A stretch of 64,000 nucleotides of DNA, from NCBI RefSeq assembly GCF_004345245.1, contig NZ_SLUQ01000016.1, forward strand, positions 1 through 64,000, written 5' to 3'. Position 1 is the first letter of the stretch, and each line of letters starts with the position of its first letter. Below are positions 25,152 to 34,013 of the stretch, one piece after another. Position numbers and translations under genes: made by a program. The notes under the pieces were generated by a model that worked only from the letters and a program-made list of their open reading frames with translations, did not search any database and was not told where the DNA came from. Source of the DNA: Rhizobium sp. BK251 (GTDB lineage: Bacteria; Pseudomonadota; Alphaproteobacteria; Rhizobiales; Rhizobiaceae).

Positions 25152-25506
25152 GTCGGGAAGCGGCGCGAATTTCTGCCTCGACCTAACCGACAGCAATGGC
25201 AAGCGGTTCATCATGCACATATCGCGCCACCTCGAATCTCAATTCCTTGGCACGTTTCAAGGCGCCGCGCAGTTTGCGGCCAAGAAGAGGAACGAGACTG
25301 CCAAGCCCGAAACTCTCATGGCCATGAATGTGAAGGATGTGACTTTTGGCGTCACGGATGACAACACTATCGGGATCGTGATGTCGTTGGTCGGTGGGGC
25401 CAGATTGAACCTGTCACTTCCACCTCATGCCGAGAAGTCTCTGGCGGATGCCCTTGAGCAGATACGAGACTTTCGAGAGGCGGGAGGTCCGGAGACCGCT
25501 CAGTGA
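25102..25506 (+). CDS. Hypothetical protein (134 aa)
   Basis: AGAAGG lies before the ATG at 25102. The soluble protein appears beta-rich, with GSGANFCLDLTDSNGKRFIMHISRHL at about 16-41 and DVTFGVTDDNTIGIVMSLVGGARLNLSL near 80-108, then an acidic C-terminal helix. No family is recognised. A perfect 14-bp hairpin (25552-25588) lies about 45 bases past the stop and may end the transcript. Confidence 0.6.
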   Translation: MTDIPDIHVKSINGFGESGSGANFCLDLTDSNGKRFIMHISRHLESQFLGTFQGAAQFAAKKRNETAKPETLMAMNVKDVTFGVTDDNTIGIVMSLVGGARLNLSLPPHAEKSLADALEQIRDFREAGGPETAQ

Positions 25507-25551
25507 CGGGCAAAGGACTCGGCCGGCGCATTCGATATGCGCAGATAAATG

Positions 25552-25588
25552 GGCCTTGGTGGAAGCATTCCCCACTTCCACCAAGGCC
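25552..25588. terminator. Strong hairpin after the 25102-25506 gene
   Basis: GGCCTTGGTGGAAG (25552-25565) and CTTCCACCAAGGCC (25575-25588) form a perfect 14-bp stem with a 9-base loop. No T tract follows on either strand, so it may act as a factor-assisted terminator or a 3'-end stabiliser. Confidence 0.55.
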
Positions 25589-25698
25589 GCCTGCACCGCC
25601 CGGAACTGAACTGTCCGAATCTGCCCGATGAATCGCGAGCATAGCCCCCGGCCGTCCCTTCGGAATGGCCACCTTATCGCTCGCGATTTGACCGGACA

Positions 25699-25887
25699 TC
25701 AGTTCCCGTGCAGGAAGTCCATGACCAAGGGCGGCGGAGCCTTGAGCACGATATACTCCTGATCCGGTTCGCACGCATTCTCGAGAATTGCCATCTCGAT
25801 CAGGTAGGTCAGCAGTTTCAGCCCGTCTGTGACGGCCAGTTCGCGCGCGGCTGCCAGGTGTGCCCTTATGAGTTCTTCGCTTTCCAT
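25699..25887 (-). CDS. Small hypothetical protein (62 aa)
   Basis: GAGGGGCGCAAGAG precedes the ATG at 25887. The product is an acidic, mostly helical protein (ELIRAHLAAARELAVTDGLKLLTYLIEMA) with a short APPPLVMDFLHGN end and no signal peptide. No family is recognised. Its upstream region contains the five-site GANTC array at 25943-25997, so expression may depend on CcrM methylation; that link is inferred from position. Confidence 0.5.
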   Translation of the reverse strand: MESEELIRAHLAAARELAVTDGLKLLTYLIEMAILENACEPDQEYIVLKAPPPLVMDFLHGN

Positions 25888-25942
25888 CTCTTGCGCCCCT
25901 CAGCACTCGAAGATCAGTGGTTACTTCATTAGTAGCAGGTGT

Positions 25943-25997
25943 GCGTGAATCGAGCGTGATTCCAACGTGAATCCCGCGTGATTCTCGCGTGAATCGG
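25943..25997. repeat. Five 11-bp repeats, each with a GANTC (CcrM) site
   Basis: Units follow the pattern RCGTGAWTCNN. GANTC sites start at 25947, 25958, 25969, 25980 and 25991, exactly 11 bp apart, and alternate GAATC/GATTC. The array lies 56-110 bases upstream of the start of the 62-residue gene on the reverse strand. Confidence 0.92.
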
Positions 25998-26055
25998 ACA
26001 TGTTTCGTGGGCGGTCTCGGAAAAAAGCGCAGGGCATCGATGGCGACGCCAAGGG

Positions 26056-27657
26056 CTATCCGGCGATCGCCTCGATGAGGCGCATGCGCCGCAATGTCGT
26101 GACCGGATAGGTGCTATCGAGGAAGTGTGAAACCTGAAACCCAGGCTCGGCGCTGCGCATCCGCAGGATGGCCCTCTGCAGGTGATCGGATCGGCCGGTG
26201 TATTTGTAGAGCGCCACGAGATAGCGCAGGGGCGCCCGAAACGCCGGGCACAGGACAATTGCGGCCTCGGCATGATCGATTGCAGCGTCGTAATCGGCCA
26301 TGGCCGCTGCCGACATGCAGCAGAAGAACTCCATGAATGAACGATAGTCACTGCCGCCGGCGAGCGACAAAGCCTGCAGCGACGACCTGCGGCTATCCGC
26401 CAGGTTGCCGGTCACCAGTTCGGTATTGGAGAGGATCGCGTGGTTGATGGCATTGAGCGGGTCGAAGCCGATCGCCCGCCGGGCAAGATGCAAAGAGCTG
26501 CGCTGGGATCCGCCGCAGAGATATTCGAGATGCGCCCCCACCCCGAGCGCAATTGCACTCGATGGCGCCTGGCGGATTGCCTCGCGCGCCAAGGTCTCGA
26601 AGTCGATCGGGTCCCCAAGGAACGAGTGCGAGCGGTGCTGGAAATTTGCCATGTTCCGCAGGAAGGCACGCCAGGCGAGGTACTGCGGCTTCGGGTCGTA
26701 GCCGTATGCCAGAAGAAGTAACCTGTCGGCTTCCGCAAGGCTTCGCTTGTCGTAGCGAAAGATAAGCCCGCGCGCGCGGTTGGCGAGCACTGCCGCACAC
26801 TCCGGAATTCTGAGATCCTCCTCCCGCGTCTTGAATGTCGACAGAATGGCCTCAACAATCTCAGCGGATACAGTGTGGATCTGTTCAATGTCGCCCAAGT
26901 CGCTCGTGACCACGATGGAAAAATTGCGACTCCAAAGTACTCTGCCGTTTGAGACATCGCGCATCGTGACGAATAGCTGCTGCGCGGCAAACCCGGTGTT
27001 GAAGGCCAGTTCCACGACGATGCCGTACCGTGGTGCCTCCGGCCTCATAAAGGTCTGCTGCTCCGCCTCCTGGAAGATCTGGAAATCAGAAAAATCCAGT
27101 AGTGATGCCGTCGCGAGCGAAAGCACGCTTCGTACAATCCCCTCCCCCTCGCCACTGCTCGCACCAACGTGGCGGAAAAAGATCGCGGGGTTACCTCTCG
27201 CCCGCCCTGCGGATCCCACCGAATCATCGTTCCAAGCGCACCCCGTCGCGTGACGCGTTCGTTGATTCCTGATCCAGTCCTCAAACTCGCGGTCGGGAAT
27301 TGCGAGGCCGCTGAACAGCTCCCGGTCAGCGTCGGCGTCCTGCGACTTTCCCGTTTCGAATGCGAGCCTGAAATGGTGGGGGTCCAGCGATACGGTGAGC
27401 CGATCCGCCCGCAGGACTTCGGCATGGTTGCCCAGAGAGAGCCGAATTGCCCGGAGTAGCTGTCGAAGGCTCTGTGCTCCTCGCTTTGGAGCACAATCGC
27501 TCCACAGCATGTCCTGAAGCCACTCCCGCGACCTGCAGTGATCCGTGGTCATGGCGAGCAAGGCAATCAGGCCGCGCGCCCTCATGCTTTTCGGAGTGAG
27601 ATCGTCGCCGTTCTCGTCGATCAGACGGAACCGGCCATAGGCGTTCAGCACGATCAT
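26056..27657 (-). CDS. SARP-type transcriptional regulator with TPR-like C-terminus
   Basis: The 533-residue protein has an N-terminal winged-helix DNA-binding domain of the SARP/OmpR class (about 1-95: YGRFRLIDENGDDLTPKSMRARGLIALLA, then RGAQSLRQLLRAIR). A middle domain contains VSNGRVLWSRNFSIVVTSDLGD, and a helical TPR-like C-terminus spans about 300-530. The start at 27657 has GGGGG 5 bases upstream; in-frame ATGs at 27669 and 27687 are less well supported. Such regulators usually activate neighbouring genes, here probably the haem-protein gene 62 bases upstream on the same strand. Confidence 0.75.
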   Translation of the reverse strand: MIVLNAYGRFRLIDENGDDLTPKSMRARGLIALLAMTTDHCRSREWLQDMLWSDCAPKRGAQSLRQLLRAIRLSLGNHAEVLRADRLTVSLDPHHFRLAFETGKSQDADADRELFSGLAIPDREFEDWIRNQRTRHATGCAWNDDSVGSAGRARGNPAIFFRHVGASSGEGEGIVRSVLSLATASLLDFSDFQIFQEAEQQTFMRPEAPRYGIVVELAFNTGFAAQQLFVTMRDVSNGRVLWSRNFSIVVTSDLGDIEQIHTVSAEIVEAILSTFKTREEDLRIPECAAVLANRARGLIFRYDKRSLAEADRLLLLAYGYDPKPQYLAWRAFLRNMANFQHRSHSFLGDPIDFETLAREAIRQAPSSAIALGVGAHLEYLCGGSQRSSLHLARRAIGFDPLNAINHAILSNTELVTGNLADSRRSSLQALSLAGGSDYRSFMEFFCCMSAAAMADYDAAIDHAEAAIVLCPAFRAPLRYLVALYKYTGRSDHLQRAILRMRSAEPGFQVSHFLDSTYPVTTLRRMRLIEAIAG

Positions 27658-27719
27658 GTTTGCCCCCATCCGTGCGATGGAGGACAAGCTAGCACATCTT
27701 GCGCGTGTCTTCTCCTATA

Positions 27720-29090
27720 TTACCTTACGAAAAGGTCGTTGTTCATGTCGATCGTCCCGGCCTTGAACTTGTCGGAGTCGACCGGCAGCGCCATCGGTGC
27801 TGCTTCGGCGACAGGGGGAGCCGGCGTGAACGGATAGGGTGTCACATCTGTCGTCGATGCTGCCTGGTCGGGGAATGCCGTTGCGACCCAGGTCCGGAAG
27901 GCGCCAACCCCTTCGGAAACCTGCAATGAATAGTCCAGCGACTGGGTATTTGGCACCGGTGATTGGCTTCCAATATCCCGGAAGTAAGCCTTTACCGCAG
28001 CGTCGTCGAAGGGATCGTTCGGGACGTCCGGCAACAGCGTCAGCGCCTCCTTCTCTTCTGGCGAGTCCTTCAGGACCGCCCTGCCCCAGTCGAGCGCACG
28101 CAGGTGACAACTGATGCAATCGGCCTTGGGATTGTCGACGGGTCCATTGGCCCGGCCGAACAGGCCGAGATTGTGACGCGGCAGAGCGAAGAAGCGCGAC
28201 GCAACGGCGGGATTGACCCAGCTCTGCTTTGCGACAGCCCCGGTCTCGAGATAGGCCTTTGCCGTCAGGTCGTTGTCGCTGCCCCATATTAGGCCGACCG
28301 GCACCAGCCTGTCCCAGACTGTATCGCCGGGCTGGGTGGCGTCATACATGAAGGTGCCGAAGAACCACCCGTTTGGGGAGCGTTTGTCCTTCATCGACAC
28401 GTCGAGCTGCAGCAGGCGCATCGTGATCGTGCCGCCATCGTCAAGAGCTGCAACCGTCCATTCCTTGGAGCCTGTGAGATACGGCACCTGTGACGGCGTC
28501 GCGTTGGTGAAGAGCATCTTCACGGCAAGCGCACCGTCGGCAAAGCTGAATCCTTTTGTCTTCGGGAATGCCGGGTCCTTCCAGATCTGTCCGAAGCCAT
28601 AGCAGGCAACGTCATTGTAGATCCCGACCGCCCAGTTGCGCGTCCAGGCGCCTTGCAGCTCGTGCAGCTCCTTTGGCCGCGACCAGCGCTCGTTCGTCAT
28701 GCCATGCAATGGCTCGCGCGACATGTGAAACCAGGGGGCGCTGCACCAGGATTCCATCTTGTTGTCCTCGATCCGCCAGTCGACATCGTCCCTGGCGTTC
28801 ACCTTGGTCGCGTAACCGAGAATAGCGTGAAGATATCCGGCCGGATCTGCCATAGGATCGACTGACAGCCAGGGAAGCGTGCTTGTCTCCGGCAATGCCT
28901 GCGGGAAGTCGTAGTGGATCTGAAACTTCCGTTCCGTTTCGGCACCCTTGAGCGGGCGGGCGCTCGAACAATTGAACAAGGCTGTCGCGACCGTATGGAA
29001 ATCGCTGCTTCCCGGCGCGGGACATTCCGCAAACGCCTGTCCGCCGCCAACAACCAGAAAGAAAATGAAGAATAAAATACGAGCTTTCAT
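27720..29090 (-). CDS. Exported single-haem c-type cytochrome-like protein
   Basis: The 456-residue precursor has a signal peptide (MKARILFFIFFLVVGGGQAFA, cut before ECP). It carries one covalent haem-binding motif CISCH near residue 330 (NPKADCISCHLRALDWG). The large N-terminal domain has several aromatic-rich stretches (ESWCSAPWFHMSREPLHG) and resembles uncharacterised cytochrome-like proteins rather than small soluble cytochromes. AAAGGGGGCG precedes the start at 29090. It is transcribed toward the SARP regulator and likely shares its operon. The electron-transfer partner and substrate are unknown. Confidence 0.75.
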   Translation of the reverse strand: MKARILFFIFFLVVGGGQAFAECPAPGSSDFHTVATALFNCSSARPLKGAETERKFQIHYDFPQALPETSTLPWLSVDPMADPAGYLHAILGYATKVNARDDVDWRIEDNKMESWCSAPWFHMSREPLHGMTNERWSRPKELHELQGAWTRNWAVGIYNDVACYGFGQIWKDPAFPKTKGFSFADGALAVKMLFTNATPSQVPYLTGSKEWTVAALDDGGTITMRLLQLDVSMKDKRSPNGWFFGTFMYDATQPGDTVWDRLVPVGLIWGSDNDLTAKAYLETGAVAKQSWVNPAVASRFFALPRHNLGLFGRANGPVDNPKADCISCHLRALDWGRAVLKDSPEEKEALTLLPDVPNDPFDDAAVKAYFRDIGSQSPVPNTQSLDYSLQVSEGVGAFRTWVATAFPDQAASTTDVTPYPFTPAPPVAEAAPMALPVDSDKFKAGTIDMNNDLFVR

Positions 29091-29236
29091 TGTGGCGCGC
29101 CCCCTTTCGCCAAATGACGCATAACCATAGATTGAAATTCCAAAAGTTGCAATCATATACTCGCTGGGGTTGGCCGGTAGCGCTTAGGGGTCGAATATTC
29201 ATTTGGAGAAAGCAACAAAACACGATGGAGGTTTAG

Positions 29237-29428
29237 TTGGCCTGGTCCATTGAAATTCAAAGAATGATCGGTGCGCGAATTCGATCTCAGTTCGCTGAGG
29301 GAAGGTCGCCCCCCCAGGCACTGGCGGTCGTCAGGGAAATAGCTGCCCGTCACCGGTTGACCGAGACAAAGGACATTGACCCACCGGACGACGTTCCGAT
29401 GGACGGGCAGGTCCCACGCAAAAGGTAG
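29237..29428 (+). CDS. Small hypothetical protein (63 aa), TTG start
   Basis: GGAGG at 29227-29231 lies 5 bases before TTG. The product is basic with a helical centre (IQRMIGARIRSQFAEG, then ALAVVREIAARHRL) and a polar end. It has no membrane segment, and no family is recognised. It precedes the XRE gene at 29514 by 85 bases and overlaps no better candidate. Confidence 0.4.
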   Translation: MAWSIEIQRMIGARIRSQFAEGRSPPQALAVVREIAARHRLTETKDIDPPDDVPMDGQVPRKR

Positions 29429-29513
29429 GCCCAGCCGCAAAGTGAGCTCTGGCGACATGCGGTTGCAGAAACGCCAAGGCGTGGCTTATTGTTTCTCTAG
29501 AGTGGAGGAAGCA

Positions 29514-29900
29514 ATGCCCGTGAAGAACCTGAATATTGTCGACATCGCTGTTGGCCACAACGTCAAAATCCTGCGCGTCCAGCGCGGTATAAGTCAGGGG
29601 GAGCTTGGAGAAGCACTGGGAGTAACGTTCCAGCAGGTCCAGAAATACGAAAAAGGGAAGAACAGGATCTCCTCAGGCCGGCTCTCCGCGATCGCCGACT
29701 ACTTCAACATTGACGTTGCCGCACTTTTTTCAGGGACGCGCAACGCCGAAGAGTCCGGCACGATCGTCCTCTTCAGCCCGGAGGCGGTCGCCGTTGCACA
29801 GGCATACGACAAGATCCAGTCGGTCAGGGTGCGCCATGCCATCAGGAGCCTGGTGAGGCAATTGAGCCAGGAGGATGGCGACACCCCGCCTGACGCGTAG
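29514..29900 (+). CDS. XRE-family transcriptional regulator
   Basis: The 128-residue protein has an HTH_XRE domain at about 14-68 (ILRVQRGISQGELGEALGVTFQQVQKYEKGKNRIS) and a short helical C-terminus that may mediate dimerisation. GGAGGAAG precedes the ATG. It is a clear paralogue of the regulator at 36771, sharing VDIAVG and GVSFQQVQKYE-type helices. It sits directly before the ABC-transporter operon in the same orientation, so local control of that operon is the simplest inference. Confidence 0.85.
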   Translation: MPVKNLNIVDIAVGHNVKILRVQRGISQGELGEALGVTFQQVQKYEKGKNRISSGRLSAIADYFNIDVAALFSGTRNAEESGTIVLFSPEAVAVAQAYDKIQSVRVRHAIRSLVRQLSQEDGDTPPDA

Positions 29901-30065
29901 CCTGACTGGTGCCGGATGCAGGCCGCCACGTCGGTATCCGCACTCCCGACCCGAGGCAAACCCTCCCATTGATAGCGGGTGGGCATCAATCCCGGTCCGA
30001 GCGTATTAGACCCCGCTTTGCTTTGTCCCCACCATTCGTCCCGCAACAAAACAACGGGAACGAAC

Positions 30066-31109
30066 ATGGACATCAATGGAAAGCCGTACGGCTTGGCCGT
30101 GCTCCTGGCGGCCGCCGCCCCGCACGCCAACGCCGAGACACTCATCCTCAACAGCTACGGCGGCCCCTATGAAGAAATCATAGAAGAACGCATCATCCGG
30201 CCGTTCGAGGATAAGTACAAGATCGACGTCGTCTATGATGCGGTCGGATCTGCCTCCCAGGACTACGCCAAGATCAAGGCAACCTCCGGCCATCCCGGTT
30301 TCGACGTCGTCGTCATGACCGCCTCGCAATCGCTCGAGGGCTGCCGAGACGGTCTTCTCGAGCCGCTCCACGCCAACGCCGTACCCAATCTTTCAAGGCT
30401 GTCGCCCGCGCTTGCCCATGTGGCCGGACCATGCGGTGCCGTGCATGAAGTTCAATACATGTCGCTCCTCTATCGCACGGACGTCCTCGATACGCCGCCG
30501 AGCTCGTGGAACGCCCTACTGTCGCCGGAACTCAAGGGCCGCATCGTGCTGCCGACCTTCCAGAACATCATGTCCGTCTATCTTCTGCAGGTCATGTCGG
30601 TGATCAATGGCGGCGATCTCGTCTCCAATCTCGACCCGGGTTTTGCTGCAATGGCCGGGGTGGCCCGACAGTCGATCGGCTTCGAGCAATCCTCGGCGAT
30701 CCTTGAGACCTACATCAAGCAAGGTGAGGTATGGGCGATGCCGTTCTGGAACGGGCGTGCCCAACTGCTCGTCGATAGCGGCTTGCCCGTCGACTACGTC
30801 CGCCCGGCGGAAGGAACCATTCCTCTTATCGCCACTCTCAATGTTCCGGTCGGCGCCGAAAACAAGGCGGCCGCAATGAAGTTCATCGACTTCTTTCTCG
30901 AGAAGGCCAGCCAGGAGGCATGGGTCGAAGGATACAAGGTGGGTAGCGCCAGGAGCGACATCGAGGTTCCCGATGAAATGCGCTCGCGCCAGATCACAAG
31001 GGAGGCCGACCTGAAGGGTTTGCTTTTGCCGGATCTTTCGGTCGTGGCCGAAAAGCTCTCCGAATGGGGAGAGCGCTGGGAACGCGAAGTCGTGACAGCG
31101 GCGAACTGA
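30066..31109 (+). CDS. Polyamine-type ABC transporter, substrate-binding protein
   Basis: The 347-residue precursor has an Ala-rich signal peptide (about 1-23, ending ANA before ETL) and the fold of the PotD-like extracellular binding proteins: TLILNSYGGPYEE, then SSWNALLSPELKGRI and GEVWAMPFWNGRAQLLVDSG. It would capture the substrate in the periplasm and deliver it to the two permeases encoded next. The start at 30066 fits the signal peptide and a GGGAACG ribosome site. PotD relatives bind polyamines, quaternary amines or related organic cations; the ligand is unknown. Confidence 0.85.
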   Translation: MDINGKPYGLAVLLAAAAPHANAETLILNSYGGPYEEIIEERIIRPFEDKYKIDVVYDAVGSASQDYAKIKATSGHPGFDVVVMTASQSLEGCRDGLLEPLHANAVPNLSRLSPALAHVAGPCGAVHEVQYMSLLYRTDVLDTPPSSWNALLSPELKGRIVLPTFQNIMSVYLLQVMSVINGGDLVSNLDPGFAAMAGVARQSIGFEQSSAILETYIKQGEVWAMPFWNGRAQLLVDSGLPVDYVRPAEGTIPLIATLNVPVGAENKAAAMKFIDFFLEKASQEAWVEGYKVGSARSDIEVPDEMRSRQITREADLKGLLLPDLSVVAEKLSEWGERWEREVVTAAN

Positions 31110-31116
31110 GGTAGAG

Positions 31117-32016
31117 ATGAGCACGATCAGCATTACCTCTCCGCCCGCCCGCACGCGCCCGGCGGCAGCATCCGGCGGCTACTTCGCCCTTTTGCCGGCA
31201 TCCATCACGCTTATCATGTTCTTTGCACTTCCGATGGGCATGATGATTGGCGTGAGCCTATCCGACCCCAGGACATCTGCGTTGAGCCTTGCGAGCTATG
31301 AACGCTTCCTGTCCGACGGGATCTCCCTTGCAGGGCTCGGACGTACAGCGCTGATGTCCGTACTGGTGGCCGTGTCTGTCACCGTCCTTGCCTATCCCGT
31401 CGCCTACTTCTTGGCGCGCTGCCGGACCCGGTGGAGGGCCTTGGTTTTTGCCCTTGCCCTTGCCCCCGAGCTCGCAGGCGTCGTCTTGAGAACCTACGGC
31501 TGGCTGATCATTCTCGAGGATCGCGGCTTCATCAACGATGTGCTGCTTTCACTTGGCGTCATCTCGTCTCCGCTGCCGCTATCGAAAAATCTTTTCGCCG
31601 TCGTCGTCGGCCTTACGCACGTCGTTCTTCCCTTCGGGATACTCTCGCTCACGACCAGCATCCAGGGTATCGACGAGAACCTCGAGCGAGCCGCCCAGAT
31701 GCTCGGCGCGTCACGCTTGTCAGTCCTTCGCCACGTGGTGCTGCCGTTGTCCCTGCCCGGAGTAGTGAGTTCGCTGCTTATTGCCTTCACGATGGCGGCA
31801 AGCGCCTATGCCACGCCTGTTCTGCTGGGCGGGGCAGGTTTCAAGGTCCTTGCGACAATGATCTCGGAGCAGGTTCTTTTCTACATCAACTGGCCGTTTG
31901 CGGCGGTGATGGCCAACGTGCTCCTCGTGCTGATGCTTGCTGTCTCGTTCTTCGGCGTCCGCTTCGAGGCGTTCTATGGGCGCCGTCGAAATGGCGAAAG
32001 CGGAGGTGCAGCATGA
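31117..32016 (+). CDS. ABC transporter permease (PotB-like)
   Basis: The 299-residue inner-membrane protein has about six transmembrane helices and the permease EAA loop (NLERAAQMLGASRLSVLRHVVLPLSLPG, near 190-217). It pairs with the second permease. It starts 7 bases after the binding-protein stop and overlaps the next gene by 4 bases (ATGA), so the four transporter genes form one operon. Confidence 0.88.
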   Translation: MSTISITSPPARTRPAAASGGYFALLPASITLIMFFALPMGMMIGVSLSDPRTSALSLASYERFLSDGISLAGLGRTALMSVLVAVSVTVLAYPVAYFLARCRTRWRALVFALALAPELAGVVLRTYGWLIILEDRGFINDVLLSLGVISSPLPLSKNLFAVVVGLTHVVLPFGILSLTTSIQGIDENLERAAQMLGASRLSVLRHVVLPLSLPGVVSSLLIAFTMAASAYATPVLLGGAGFKVLATMISEQVLFYINWPFAAVMANVLLVLMLAVSFFGVRFEAFYGRRRNGESGGAA

Positions 32017-32816
32017 ACCGGCTGCTTTCATGTCTGTTCTGGGTCGCCCTCGCCCTGGTGCTTGCATTCATCACCCTGCCGCTTGGCGTGGTTCTGGCCG
32101 CTTCGCTCAGTCCGACGAGTGCGGTGACGTTCCTGCCCTGGCAATGGACCGCGCAATGGTATGCGGACCTTCTGGACACGCGCTGGCTCTACCCGTTCAT
32201 GCTCAGCGCGGAGATCGCCATTATCGTGGCGACGATCAGTGGGATTGTCGGATTGGCTGCATCCTATGCCGTCGCCTACGAGAAGGTTGCGGGGAGCGAT
32301 ATCATCATGTCGTTTCTGCTGTCGCCGCTCTCAGTCCCGCAGATTGTCAAGGGTGTGGCGATTGTCCTGCTGATGTCCTCCCTGGGCTTCCACGGCTTGC
32401 TGGGAACCCCCGCGCTTATCGCCGCCCACGTCGTCCTGACGCTTCCCTTCGTCGTCAGGATGATCGTGACATCGATGGCAAATTTCGATGCCAACCTGGA
32501 CCGCGCCGCCCGCATTCTCGGCGCCAGCAAGCGCCAGCGGCTCCAGTACGTGCTCCTGCCGCTCGTCAAGCCGGGAATACTCTCCGGCATGACCTTCGCC
32601 TTTATCATATCCTTCAACAACATCCCGCTCTCGGTCTTTCTTGTCAGGCCCGGCCAGACGACGCTTCCGATCACGGTGATCAATTATCTGGAATACAGCC
32701 TCGATCCGGTCATGGCAGCCGTCAACGTTGCCTCCCTACTCTTCATCCTCGCCGTCATCCTCATCTTTGAAAAGGTCGGCGGTTTCTCTGTGCAGATCCA
32801 TGGTGGAAGCAAATGA
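32013..32816 (+). CDS. ABC transporter permease (PotC-like)
   Basis: The 267-residue second permease has about six helices and the EAA loop NLDRAARILGASKRQRLQYVLLPLVKPG (near 166-193). Its ATG overlaps the preceding stop, and its own stop overlaps the ATPase start by 4 bases, so all are translationally coupled. It forms the membrane heterodimer with the protein encoded at 31117. Confidence 0.88.
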   Translation: MNRLLSCLFWVALALVLAFITLPLGVVLAASLSPTSAVTFLPWQWTAQWYADLLDTRWLYPFMLSAEIAIIVATISGIVGLAASYAVAYEKVAGSDIIMSFLLSPLSVPQIVKGVAIVLLMSSLGFHGLLGTPALIAAHVVLTLPFVVRMIVTSMANFDANLDRAARILGASKRQRLQYVLLPLVKPGILSGMTFAFIISFNNIPLSVFLVRPGQTTLPITVINYLEYSLDPVMAAVNVASLLFILAVILIFEKVGGFSVQIHGGSK

Positions 32817-33895
32817 GCCCCCTCGACATCGAACTGGTATCGGTCAGCAAGTCCTATGGCGGAAATCCTGTCGTACACGACATCAACCTGCAGATCCCGA
32901 GAGGCGAGTTTGTCAGCCTCCTCGGTCCGTCGGGCTGCGGCAAGACGACGACGCTGAACATGATCGCCGGATTTAACGCACCGACGCATGGCGACATACG
33001 CATTCGAGGCAGCAGCCAGCGCAACGTCCCTCCGGAAAGGCGCAACATTGGGCTCGTTTTCCAGAACTATGCGCTCTTCCCGCATATGACGGTCGCCCAG
33101 AATGTCGGCTTCGGCCTCAAGATGCGAGGTGCGTCCCGTTCGGACATCGACGCTGGGATTGCCAGCGCTCTGCGAAGCGTCCATCTGCTTGGCTTCCAGG
33201 CGCGCTATCCACGGGAGCTTTCCGGTGGGCAGCAACAACGCGTCGCGCTTGCGCGGGCAATTGCGCCTCGACCTTCCGTTCTGCTGCTGGACGAGCCACT
33301 GTCCAACCTCGATCTCAAATTGCGGGAGGCAATGCGCAGCGAACTCAAGGAGGTGCAGGAAGAACTTGGCATGACCTTCGTCTACGTCACGCACGACCAG
33401 GAGGAGGCCATGGCCATGTCCGATCGGATCGTCGTAATGTGGAAAGGCGAGATCGCCCAGCAGGGCGATCCGGCATCGCTTTACGCGCAACCCTCTACCA
33501 GCTTCGTTGCCGAGTTCATCGGCAAGTCGAACATCCTGCCTGTTGCCGTTGCGGGCAGGGTAGGCTCCCACTCGATCCTCACTGTCGCTGACAGTCCGCT
33601 TGTCCTGAAGGCCCAGGAAGCCGATGAGCGACGCGGGGTGCGCTTCTGCAGCATCAGACCCGAGGCCATCCGGTTGCTGGGGCGCTCCGAGGATCCGATC
33701 GACGGCCTCAACCGTATCGAGGGAACCATAAGGCGAAGGGTGAATCTTGGCGCACACCAGGAGCTTCACGTGGCGACACCAGGCGGCATAGCGCTCAAGG
33801 TTCTCTTGCGCTCCACTAGTGACGGTACGGCAGATATCGGCGATGGCGTCGTTCTGGGCGTCGAAGCCGGCGACGTGAAAATGCTTTCCGAATAG
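32813..33895 (+). CDS. ABC transporter ATP-binding protein (PotA-like)
   Basis: The 360-residue ATPase has Walker A at 39-46 (GPSGCGKT), Q-loop VFQNYALFP (82-90), the ABC signature LSGGQ (136-140) and Walker B LLLDEP (157-162). A C-terminal TOBE-like domain follows from about 290. It powers uptake by the importer encoded upstream and ends the four-gene operon; a dyad at 33919-33940 follows before the dioxygenase gene. Confidence 0.92.
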   Translation: MSPLDIELVSVSKSYGGNPVVHDINLQIPRGEFVSLLGPSGCGKTTTLNMIAGFNAPTHGDIRIRGSSQRNVPPERRNIGLVFQNYALFPHMTVAQNVGFGLKMRGASRSDIDAGIASALRSVHLLGFQARYPRELSGGQQQRVALARAIAPRPSVLLLDEPLSNLDLKLREAMRSELKEVQEELGMTFVYVTHDQEEAMAMSDRIVVMWKGEIAQQGDPASLYAQPSTSFVAEFIGKSNILPVAVAGRVGSHSILTVADSPLVLKAQEADERRGVRFCSIRPEAIRLLGRSEDPIDGLNRIEGTIRRRVNLGAHQELHVATPGGIALKVLLRSTSDGTADIGDGVVLGVEAGDVKMLSE

Positions 33896-33918
33896 CCCCC
33901 TGATTTATTCCCGCCGCG

Positions 33919-33940
33919 TATCAATCAGCTCGGATTGATA
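33919..33940. promoter_or_regulatory. Candidate operator before the dioxygenase gene
   Basis: TATCAATC and GATTGATA form a perfect 8-bp inverted repeat around AGCTCG. It lies about 75 bases before the dioxygenase start and is a plausible site for one of the local XRE regulators. ATTGAT/ATCAAT half-sites also occur before the transporter operon (29968-29973 and 29985-29990). Confidence 0.4.
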
Positions 33941-34013
33941 TTGGAGATCGCCCTTCCCGCCGCCCTAGGATGAAGCTGATCTCAAAGGGAGGTCGCAATG
34001 AGGAGTATGAAAA

